From NCBI GenBank assembly GCA_027475525.1, contig JAMWFC010000055.1, forward strand, positions 3,063,042-3,127,041: DNA of 64,000 nucleotides, given 5' to 3'. Positions within the stretch are counted from its first letter, which is position 1. Each line of letters begins with the position of its first letter. Below are positions 22,548-32,226 of this stretch, piece after piece. The notes below the pieces were generated by a model. It searched no databases. It saw only the letters and a list, made by a program, of their open reading frames with translations, and was not told where the DNA came from. This stretch comes from Macrolepiota albuminosa (taxonomy: Eukaryota; Basidiomycota; Agaricomycetes; Agaricales; Agaricaceae). A program made the position numbers and the translations under genes.

Positions 22548-22701
22548 AGGAATGTCGATGACAGGTGTCAGAAATTTTCATTTGCAAGCCTAACAAGCAT
22601 AAGAACCCTCGAGACCAAGTTCGAAGGAATGTCGATGACAGGTGTCAGAAATTTTCATTTGCAAGCCTAACAAGCATAAGAACCCTCGAGACCAAGTTCG
22701 A
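22548..22701. repeat. 77-bp perfect tandem duplication (1 of 6)
   Basis: Units 22548-22624 and 22625-22701 with no mismatch seen. 77 is not a multiple of three, so the duplication breaks the frame that would otherwise run from about 22440 to 22813. Confidence 0.9.
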
Positions 22702-24617
22702 AAGCACGCCCCACCCAGATAACCAACAGATGCCAGCCGATCCCCCCCCCCATAGCAGTATCACCTCGCGAGCGCGAATTGATTCCACAGAAGGCACTCC
22801 CCTCCCAAGGTAGGTTCAATAAAGTGGACTCAGAAAGCCCCCGCGCTAATGACTACACCCTTCATGGGGTAGAGTGGCCTCAAACTGAATTACAAGAAAG
22901 TTCTTCGACGCAAGAGGCCCAGGAGAAAGACCGTTTCATCGCCTCTTTTCCCTCTCTGCAACCCAACCCGAACGCCGGACCTCCAAGTTTGTGCATCCGG
23001 ACCAGTCGCAAACAAATGGGCCAAAAACCTTCCACCATACCTCCCACACCCGAATATACAGAAATTGGCGTAGGTTCTGGGAAGAAATTCAGGTTATCTT
23101 ACGAGTGCAGGGACATAGACAGTGCGAAACCCCCTTTCAGCCCAACAATAAAAAAGATGTCGGAGAGACATACCTCGACCGTATTCCCCCCATACACTCA
23201 CGCGATGAACTTTGCACCCCTACACAAAAGGAGCCTTCCCCACCAAGCTGCAGGGGAGATGTTTCTCCTGCACCACACATGCAGCGGCTCTCAGCGTGAC
23301 CAGAGTGATCCAGCCATCCCTATGCCCCTCGCGCACCCCCAACCACAGCTGGCTACTGGTGATTATACGTTCCGGGAGGCACTTCTGGTCGACACTCCCC
23401 CGTGCAGCCCTGAGGGAAGAACCTTTGTCGGAGATGATTACATGGAAGTTGTAAGGTCTCCAGGGGTAATTTCCCCCCTCTTTCCTGACGACCCCGTCCT
23501 TACACCAAGAGCCAATCCGCCTAAAAGCATCCCCAGAGATGTCACACCAGCCCAACTCCAAACCCCACCAGGAGAAAAGACTGAAAATCACATTGTTACA
23601 AATAGTAGGGGCCTCCGACGCACCGCAACCCCAGCCGAGGGGTGGCCTGGTGTCTATCTCCTTTCGTCTCCCTGGGAGAATGTCGCAGACTCTCAGGTAG
23701 AAGTTTGGAATGAGGTTACCTCAGCGAAACTATGGGCACGAATATACAGAGGGAAATATGAAAGTAACACTCTAGACGTTGTTGACAAAACGCGAGCCGT
23801 TATCAAAAACTTGGTGGCTGTCGAAAGCGATATATCTTTGGGCGTATCCTTCCCCCTACAGAAATCCCCTGTTGGAAATGACCGCTTTCCCAATCCGTAC
23901 CACATGTTAATATCCGGTCTCTCCGATGAACAAGTGGAGTACATTACAAGCTTAGAAGTTGTGTCCACGACCAAAATAACTCTTTTCTTTACCCCTTTTG
24001 CAGAGCCACGCCCCGAATTTGTGGCAACCATCTTCGGTCTGACTCTACAGAACTCTGAAGAGGCAGCTCATATAATAATGGAGCTTGTCAGGAAACAGTT
24101 CCAAGGTTCGAAGGAGGTGATTCAGCACCTAACAGACTGTTCACCCCTACCCCAGGAAGAGGCGCTGGCAGAAATCCTGGAGGCCATCGCGGTAAGGTTC
24201 ATTGAAGTTAAAAGGAGTACTGCCAACGGCGGGGATTTCCGCGGCTGGAACGTCTATTTGCGTAACTCGAGCCTCAACGATGACGATCATATAAAACTTA
24301 TCAAACTCCTGAGAGCTTGCACTTACCCGTCGACTTTTGGTTTCGGTATCCCCTTAAGAGGCCAAGACACCCTTCTATGTGTTAATTGCAAGTCGATCGA
24401 TCATGACACGCCAAACTGCCCATTCCCGAACATTCCAGGCTGGTTTGGATTCAAACCGCCACCACAATCGACTGGGAACCCCAAGAACGCATATAATGAT
24501 GAAATGGGCAACGACTTAGAGGGCGGTTCCCATCCACGCGGAAGAGGAAGAGGTAGGGGTAACTGGAATAAAGGTCGATATCGTTACCGACGTGGGGGAA
24601 GAGGCTTTAGATTGTGA
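22680..24617 (+). mobile_element. Retroelement gag/ORF1-like protein with CCHC zinc knuckle
   Basis: A continuous frame of about 640 codons with no ATG at its 5' end (it opens after 22680). The N-terminal half is proline/serine-rich. The central part is ordered (VEYITSLEVVSTTKITLFFT, IIMELVRKQF). Near the C-terminus is a CX2CX4HX4C zinc knuckle (CVNCKSIDHDTPNC), and the tail is Arg/Gly-rich (RGRGRGRGNWNKGRYRYRRG). I infer the gag-like first ORF of a non-LTR retrotransposon or a domesticated relative. No reverse transcriptase follows before copy A begins at about 24938, so the element is truncated. A C10 run at 22742-22751 and the 77-bp duplication may have damaged the true 5' end. Confidence 0.6.
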
Positions 24618-24937
24618 CGATCAAAAAGCCTTTGATCGATGTCTATGCAAGCGACACGTCCACCCTCGACATTATTACATTGCGTTGTCACATTGACAAC
24701 AATGACCTCATTGTTTCATACTGTATATACTGTATTATAGTTGTACATACTACTTCATTCGTCCTTGTACTGCATCCTTTTCCCCACTCACATCAAGCTC
24801 ATCAGTCCACTGGATTCGGCTTTTCTCTCTCTCCCAACCCTTCATCCACTTACCCTTCTCATTGTTTCCTGTCCTTCTTTTCCCATAGCACTTGTCTCGT
24901 AATATACTTGCCTGTGCCGGTTTGAGTGCGGAAAACT
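24618..24937. other. No gene recognised
   Basis: 3' flank of the gag-like ORF up to the point where cassette copy A homology begins (AACTATGCGAAGAG). Several short TGTATATAC-type AT stretches, no feature. Confidence 0.5.
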
Positions 24938-25135
24938 ATGCGAAGAGAGTTCTACTGCATAACGTCATGACGAAAGGCGACGGACAAATTTACTACCTTA
25001 CATACCTGGAGTAGAGTATGATACAGACTGACTCTACCCCCGCCTTTTAGCCTGCATAGCGGCTTGCCGGCGGTAAAAATAGAATTCATTATCGTTATCG
25101 TCATCATCATTATCATCATCATCATGTCATCAACA

Positions 25136-25162
25136 ATCATCGGTGCACCTGCTTATATAATC
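25136..25162 (+). promoter_or_regulatory. P1 promoter block of full JmjC gene (copy A)
   Basis: P1 core ending in the TATATAA box, about 65 bp before the ATG at 25227. The triplet microsatellite lies directly upstream. Confidence 0.7.
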
Positions 25163-25226
25163 GATCCAACTCTCGACAACGATATTGAGGGTTGTAATTC
25201 CTTTTCATATTATCGTGTTCTGCTGT

Positions 25227-28200
25227 ATGAGCTTGGGTCCACTCGTTCCTCATACACGCCTCTCTAATCCCATCTTCTCTTCCTATCCTTGGAGCACTGA
25301 AGACCTATCCGTCGAGTCCGATCTTACTAGGAGTTGTCCGTCAGATTCTGATGTTCATGTATGTGTTTCTACGTGTTGAAACATTGCATCTGCTGTTAAC
25401 GTTAATCTGTTATTCCCTTGCAATATCAGCTTCTTGCACGCCGTCTCTCAGAAGCAGAAATTGATAATGCACCCCCGTCTGTCGATAACCTATATTCTCT
25501 TTTTCGGGCGTCATTGTGTGGTATGGATACCCAGAAAGTGTCTAACCTTAGGATTTCTGAAGCCCGATTCAAATCACTCATGGCCTATCGAGTGATTGAT
25601 GTTTATCTGCAACTTTCTGGACGTCCACCACGTCTTTCCTCTCCGTCTGCAGAGCCCATCACGGCTACTCAAAAAATAGTAAGTTTATACTCGCTAATCA
25701 ATATACATTGTTCTGAATTTGAGTCCCTTTTAAAAGCCTCTGGGTGTGTTAAACAACCTCCACAGTTTCCTTGCAAAAGCGCAAACGGAAATTTTGAACC
25801 ATGTCCCTAATTTGGAAAGCGAATCTCAAGAAATCGAACCCTTCGCGCCCTTGTCATCGCCATACAGTCCTGCAAGTTCCCTGGTTCGTTTGTATTCAGA
25901 CATGGCTAGGTGCGCTTCGAAAAGAGATGCCGCTACAACTATCATCAATTTATCATCGGCGGCGGTCCATCTCGGGTGCTTGCTCAAGGCGAGTGATATT
26001 GATATTTGATCCTCGGCTTATTTATTTACTTCTAACCCGTGGTTAGGGCAATCTTAGCCTTCCTACAGACGTGTCGGCGGTTGAGGAACTGTTAATTTCA
26101 GAGTGAGTCGTCGCTGTCCTTCCTAATATATATATAAAACTAATGCGGCACCAGTGATAGCGGAGACCGCGAAGTTTTGAAGCATGTGCGCGCTCGCCAT
26201 TACTCATCGTCGCGGAAATGTATCATTTCCATGCATAACACGTTGTATCTTGCACTCACTGTTTCTCCTCTCTTACTCCTTGCATCTCGAGAATATTGCG
26301 ATATGGTAGGCAAGGATGCCCTTCTCGCGGTGCGTCCCATAGCAAATGGCATTGGCAACAAGTATAAACTCTTCTTCTTTTCATATTTATCAGCTTTGGA
26401 ATAACATCGGCCGACTTGAACGACCTGCAGCTGTAAGGAAAGCCGAAAACACCATTTGGAGGCTGTTGTTCAGATCTGCCTGCGGAGGCGATCTGGTTGA
26501 TGAACTTAGATCTGCATTGTTCTCGTTTGATTCCATTGCTAATGATGATGCACCTGTGTGGATACCTCTTGTGACTTTACCGAGGGGTAGGCTCGCTTTC
26601 TTGCTGATTTAACTGATGCTGACATTTTTTGTCTCGTGAAGGCAGTGCCCGTTTTGCTGTACCCATCAACGGTAGTCTTCTTTCCAAGGAAGTTTCTGCA
26701 ACGGGGTCCAATTCTTCTGCATCCGAAAATATGACCGAGATAGACTACCTCGGCAGATTAGGGCCATCAGCTCCATCTTCAGACGGCATCTTCCCACTCG
26801 ATTTGGGTAGTAATTCTTCGTCTATACACTTACTATCTACTCAACTCTCCGCTTCTCCATCTTTCTCGACATCTTTGTATCGTTCCGACTCTCAACCTGC
26901 CGATAAAATTTCGCATGATGATGCTCCCTTTCCATCGTCCTTCGGTAAACAAAAAAACGTCCAATCCGATCTTGACTGCCCTCGAGGTAATGCGAACTTG
27001 CTTGTCGATCCCTGCTAACAGTTAACACCTCTCCCGTATGTAGATGAAACCTCCCCTGACCCTCGATCTACGTCAACTTCTGATGTGGTGGATGAAAGCG
27101 CTGCGGTCCAATCTGTTCAGAAAGAAGCTGTTGTTCCGTCCTCCGATGTGGCGACTGCACATTCTGATGTTCAACCTGATCTTGATTGCCCTCGAGGTAA
27201 CGTGAACTTACTTGTAAATCTCTACTAACAGTTAACACCTCTCCCGTATGTAGATGAAACCTCCCCTGACCCTCGATCTACGTCAACTTCTGACGTGGTG
27301 GATGAAAGCGCTGCGGTCCAATCTGTTCAGAAAGAAGCTGTTGTTCCGTCCTCCGATGTGGTGACTGCACATTCTGATATTCAACCTGATCTTGATTGCC
27401 CTCGAGGTAACGTGAACTTACTTGTCAATCTCTACTAACAGTTTACACCTCTTCCGTATGTAGATGAAACCTCCCCTGACCCTCGATCTTCAAGACGTTC
27501 TTCTCAATTCGACGAGGACGAGTTTGACGGTTCTGCACCTGATCTATCTGTTGATGCCCGAATCACCAGGAGGTTTGAGCATACGTCAACTTCTAAATCT
27601 AGCTCTGCCCCTTTGGCATCTAGCCAGTCACCGACCAAAACCATCTCCCGCAGCAGGAAGACCCAGGGCTGGCGCTCCAGAAAGTCTCGCTCCAGAAAGT
27701 CTCGCTCTAAGATTGAGAAGCATCCTATCGAAGAGAATTATCTCTCGTCTAGTATTGACATGGATAATCTGCTTGACGGCACTGTTGGTGGACCTCTTAC
27801 CATTTTTTTCTTTATCTCATGCATTATACCTTCCGTGCAGGATACTGAAAACGGAGATATACCGCTAGACTTGACACACAGCCAGCCTTTGATTCAAGGG
27901 GATAGCCCTGTCAAGTACACAGTTAGCGGCTCGTCAGAAACGTTCTCTTTTACTCCCTCCTTCCACGTTAGTTGATGTTTATCTTTGTATGCCATTTATT
28001 GTATTGATATCTATCTGCCAGCTCGCTGAGGACCTAGAATTTTTCTATGAACTTGATGCGGCTCTTTGTCGAAGACAAAATGGACGCTCTATGGTAAAGA
28101 TAGTCGATCATTATGAATATGTTAATCTGAGCCCGATGGATGTCATGGAGTTTTTTACTGATCACGCGTGTATTCTGGTGGTTAATCAGCCTCATGATTG

Positions 28201-30002
28201 TCTTGCTTTTGATGCAGACACCTTGTCCACCGTGTGCTCTCTTGATGTTGTTACAACTCTACATGGTGACTATAGTGTATTCTTGCTTCGTTTGTTGATC
28301 TCATGCATGTTCTTCCCAGATTTTACTTCCTTTGGTCCCGCGCGAACTCGGCGAGGTACCCCATATGACCTGATACGCAGTCTTCGAATGGAGCATCCTA
28401 GGGCTCTAAGTGCGCTTCATTTACCTTGTTCTCAGGATACATTTGTTGTGCCACCCTTTTCAAGCGAACTTGTCGCTTGGAAAGAAGTACAGGGACGACC
28501 TTACTGTCCATATTCTGAAGTGTATCCCGTCTCTGACATGAGGTGGGCGATAGCGTCTACTAGCTCCGCACATCATTACTGGCACATTGATGCCAACGGG
28601 TTTGGTTCCTTTGTACAAGTCGAAACCGGAACGAAATTGTGGTTTATAGCGACCCCTAAGTCTGGCTCATTTGATGATTTCGGATCCGTCGATATTTTCA
28701 CCGCCGACTACGATTTTGTTCGCTCGAATGAACATCTATGGAATATCGAGCTGGTTGTTTTTGGTCCGGGGAGTACGCTGTACGTACCTCTTCTGCTGAT
28801 ACGCTTCTTTTATTGACTTTTAAATAGTATAATGAGACCTAATTTACCTCATTCAGTATTCACTCCTGTTCCCTCTATTTGTAAAGGTGGCCATTTCTAT
28901 TGTACGGCGACTTTGATGGATTCTATTTCTGGAATCTATCACCATTTTGTGAGCAGTCAGGTGATCACCAACGCCGACCACAAGTCTGCTTCGCATTCCT
29001 GTCTTTGTCGTCTTCTCACCTATTACACCCGTGGACTTGCTGAGGACAGCCCTCCCGAGTTCAGTGAGTATTAATCTCCTTTCCCTAAAGTGATTGTGAT
29101 GTATTGGACATGTCACCAGAACGTAACACCGAACACCTACCTGATATCTCCTCATGGAAAGGTGTTCTGGGACTGTTGTCCCTTTGCATCTACTTCGAAC
29201 TTTGTAGCGCTCTGATTAATTGGGATTACGCAGAAAACGTGCAATTGTTCAAGGCGTCGATCAAGTTGAGATATCGTGCAAGGAAACTCGTCCACTGGCT
29301 TTTTAATACACGGTCTTTCGATGGTCCCTCAGGTCTCCTGCATACAGATGTGGCATTTAGCGACATCTACTGTCGTTTCCTCGCCCATCAAGCAAGTATG
29401 TTGGTTCTTCTAAAGTCTCTCGCCTGGAAAGCAGGACATCGTGGGGAGGAAACGGGGCTCAAACCGACCCGTGTTGCGCAGGCCGTAAAGTTATGCCTTG
29501 AGGATGGATTTGCCTGGGATTTGTATCGCCAGCCTTTATCACCTGATATTAAGAGGTCTTTTTCATGGCCGGGTCCTGCTTATGTCGTCAAGGAGGTCGG
29601 AAATTCTGGATTTGGTAGGTGACCTGTTGCTTCATCTCATATTTCTTGTTGCTCATTGGTATATAGGCTTTCCTTACGCTGACGGACTGGTTGCGGGAGA
29701 CATCATTACTGCTCAAAATTTCGGTCTGCCTTTGGTGCCAATAAGCAGGTCTTCTTCCTGTAAACCCGTCTCTCGTGGACCCTCAGAATTTGATCCTGAG
29801 GTCGAAGGCGTGTCACCCTTAAGGCGCTCGGTTCGTAATCCTGGCAAGCGTTCTCGAAATAGATCATCCAGCTCATCGAGTTCCTCCACGGATGACCGTT
29901 CTATTGATGATACTGTTACTTCCAAGTAAGTATCTGTTTACTCTTCTTCGAATAATTGTGTTAATATACGCATTGCACAGGAAGCGTTCTCGTCTGAATT
30001 AA
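25227..30002 (+). CDS. JmjC-domain (Fe(II)/2-oxoglutarate oxygenase-like) nuclear protein
   Basis: Large gene with about 15 exons. Exon 1 starts MSLGPLVPHTRL and exon 2 LLARRLSEAEIDNAPPSVDN. Further helical exons follow (VLNNLHSFLAKAQTEILNHV; NNIGRLERPAAVRKAENTIW). A low-complexity region contains two near-identical exons (27051-27460) and an SR-type stretch (KSRSRKSRSK). The JmjC core is in 28319-29063. The iron ligands HxD are seen in HHYWHIDANGFGSFVQVETG, followed by a GTKLWF strand. After an intron comes the distal histidine in RPNLPHSVFTPVPSICKGGH. A C-terminal helical exon (29121-29620), a serine-rich tail and a basic end (KKRSRLN) suggest nuclear location. JmjC proteins demethylate histone lysines or hydroxylate proteins; the substrate here is unknown. 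One intron near 25988 seems to use a GC donor. The exon borders at 26220-26320 are unresolved. Confidence 0.75.
27041..27460 (+). repeat. Tandem exon-plus-intron repeat, 210-bp period
   Basis: Two full units, each comprising an intron and a 51-codon exon (DETSPDPRSTSTSDVVDESA ... QPDLDCPR), followed by a third partial start at 27461. The units differ by a few bases, so this is a natural, slightly aged duplication that keeps phase and splice sites. Confidence 0.85.
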
Positions 30003-30394
30003 CTATCTATCTACCCTGTTTCTCACTACTAGTAACATATCCGCGCTGCTTGTGCTTCGTGTCCTTTTCTAATGACAATCCATTATACGTAAATTAAGGG
30101 GCTGAAGTGAACATATACATGTGGCAGGCTGGCGTCAGAAAATATAACCAAGTCCAACTTCCCCTTGTGATCAACGGGAATCCCCGAGTGGCACATGACC
30201 AGTTTCAATGTCAGAAACCCACCCTCAAGTTACGAGGTTGCTTAGATAGGCGCCATTTGCATTCAAAGTCCGACGTATGGCCCCCGCAACAACTGTTGGA
30301 TTATGATTATATAGATTGATTTATTTGACTAGTTAGAGATTGACTTTTAATGGCAACGATATCTTCAGTGTCTTGACCGGGAACGAAAAGGTAT
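30003..30394. other. Intergenic spacer of cassette copy A
   Basis: Inverted match to 4866-5256. Links the JmjC stop at 30002 with the Spt5-like start. No gene. Confidence 0.65.
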
Positions 30395-30962
30395 GGCAAA
30401 GATGTGCGTCAAAAGAAGAAGGTTAGACGTGAGGTATGTTTGAAGCATTGAGGTTGGAGACATTACTGATACACTACTTGACAGAATCATTTTCTAGACA
30501 TTGAGGCTCAAGTCGATGAAGAAGAAGACCCTGAGGTGGAAGAGGAAGACAACAATGGTAGTTTATGCAGACGCTCTATATACCTATGGCTGACGATGTA
30601 TGGATTACATATGACTTTATCGAAGACAGTTCACCTGTCGCATTGGATCGAAGTCTTTCTCATCATTTACTTGCCGTCGAACAGGACCGAGTGGACAGTG
30701 ATATAGAATGGGGTGCTTTACTCGCTCGTGCTCGTGCCCGCTCTCGCAGTAAACAACTTTCGTTCGGCGAATCACCTCATCAAAGTGTCAGTATACCTTT
30801 CGATGGAGTGACATGTCTCTGGAGGGTCGCCATAAAGGTATGCCTCCTTTTATGTTCTCTGTTCTCTGTTATTTTTCCATTTCCCTTCTCTTCAGCTAGG
30901 CTACGAGGACACTGCTACATTTATTGTCATGGAAAAGCTCAATCGTTCGAAAAGTGACGCGT
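30395..30962 (+). pseudogene. Truncated Spt5-like gene, cassette copy A
   Basis: Keeps the first exon, the acidic exon (ending EEEDNN), MADDVWITYDFIEDSSPVAL and the start of the NGN domain (CLWRVAIK, then an intron). Homology ends abruptly after EKLNRSKSDAW at about 30962. The KOW domains are missing, replaced by the 3' end of a convergent unrelated gene. Confidence 0.8.
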
Positions 30963-30999
30963 GGTTTACAACAACTGCGTTTCTATATCCTATCTCTAA

Positions 31000-31737
31000 T
31001 TACTGTTCGCGATTTGGACTCACTCCCCTCCTGTTCATAATGGCTTGCATTCGCGCCTGTGTGTCCCTCAGCTCGTTCCGGCGGGCCGCTGCAGCCCCGT
31101 TCTTCAACTTGGTCTTCAAAATGCAAAGTACTGGCCAGCAGTCTTCGTAATCCTTTAATTTTGGCCAGTTCTTATCCTTGATCATCTGATACAACCAGTC
31201 AGACCTTTCAAATGGCGAACAGCCACCGCTTACCTCGTCACATATCTTCTTGACATCTCTCTTGTCCTGCTTCCTGTAGCATTTGGTTAAATCCAGCCTT
31301 TCCTGAGCAACGGCATGAACAGTTTCCTGTTCAGAGCTGTCAAATTGTGAAATAAAAGCTCGAAGTCAAGGACGCACCGCTAATTGCTCGACAGACTTTT
31401 TAGACCAGCCGGTCTTAGCCAGCTCGGTTGCAAGGTTGAAACCTCCGCTGTTTGGTCTTCCTGGCTCACCATGAGGCCTCGGTATCTTCCTGTTGACGCT
31501 GCTGCGAGTGCGGGGAGTCTCTAGATTCTGAGGAGGCTCGTCCTCAGGTTCGCTGCTGGCGTCCGGAGCTTCCGGGTCTACTGTCGCAGTTGGATTGTCC
31601 GGTCCAAACTCCATACGCGCGGCAGTTGGCGGGAATGGCGGAGGTGGAAGTGTAATGAATTCAATGCGAGCTGAATGCAGAGGATATGGTCTCTCGACGT
31701 GAAGTCTCATATCGGATTGGAAATTTGTCAAGAACAT
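31000..31737 (-). CDS. Uncharacterised basidiomycete protein, two exons
   Basis: Exon 1 is 31737-31378 (MFLTNFQSDMRLHV ... SVEQLA). A GTGCGT..GAACAG intron (31377-31327) follows, then exon 2 31326-31000 (ETVHAVAQERLDLTKCYRKQ ... VSPNREQ), giving about 228 residues. The N-terminal half is proline-rich and contains VNRKIPRPHGEPGRPNSGGF. The C-terminal half has KDYEDCWPVLCILKTKLKNG, which I associate with a repeat-linked hypothetical family of Agaricomycetes. No known function. Its 3' end abuts the broken Spt5-like gene and its 5' end abuts IR-A, so it may mark an insertion. Confidence 0.6.
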
Positions 31738-31818
31738 GCCGCCCTCACGCCATGATTATATGTCTATCTCCACAATCATGCTTTGGCATTTGCTGCTTTG
31801 GCATTTGATTCAGCTTTT

Positions 31819-31840
31819 AGGACAAAGACCCCTTTGTCCT
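31819..31840 (+). promoter_or_regulatory. P2 inverted repeat before coiled-coil gene
   Basis: AGGACAAAG-ACCC-CTTTGTCCT, a perfect 9-bp inverted repeat, followed by GGTTCATTACATAATCT. Related sequences occur at 804-824 and 18425-18444. Confidence 0.5.
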
Positions 31841-32079
31841 GGTTCATTACATAATCTATTTGGGGCCTTCAATTGTTCTTTCATTTCTTTCGTTACACAC
31901 TCGTCCCTTTTCGATACGAGTGCGAGGCGATTAGCGTGTTTGCAAGAGATGAGCGTGTTCATGCACGGGAAACAAAGCGCGTGGGTGAGCTATCAAAGCC
32001 CTTTTCTTTCTTTCAATATATTGACAAAAGGTTGGAGACATCGACAAAGAGTCGGAGTTCGGAATGTAAACGTGTATGA

Positions 32080-32165
32080 TATCTCCCTTTCGTCATAAGC
32101 GTGTTTGATATCTCCCTTTCAGTTTGGTGACATTACTTTCCCCTTGCTCGAAGACGCTATAAAAC
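32080..32165 (+). promoter_or_regulatory. Proximal promoter of coiled-coil gene
   Basis: Two copies of a TGATATCTCCCTTTC box (about 32077-32092 and 32107-32121), then CTATAAAA near 32157. Because that TATA box is only about 20 bp before an ATG at 32179, I place the translation start at the next ATG, 32227. Confidence 0.5.
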
Positions 32166-32226
32166 ATTTTCGACTTCCATGATTGGTCTTCAGCTCCCTG
32201 GTATCAACAACAGCGAAACTGTAGCT

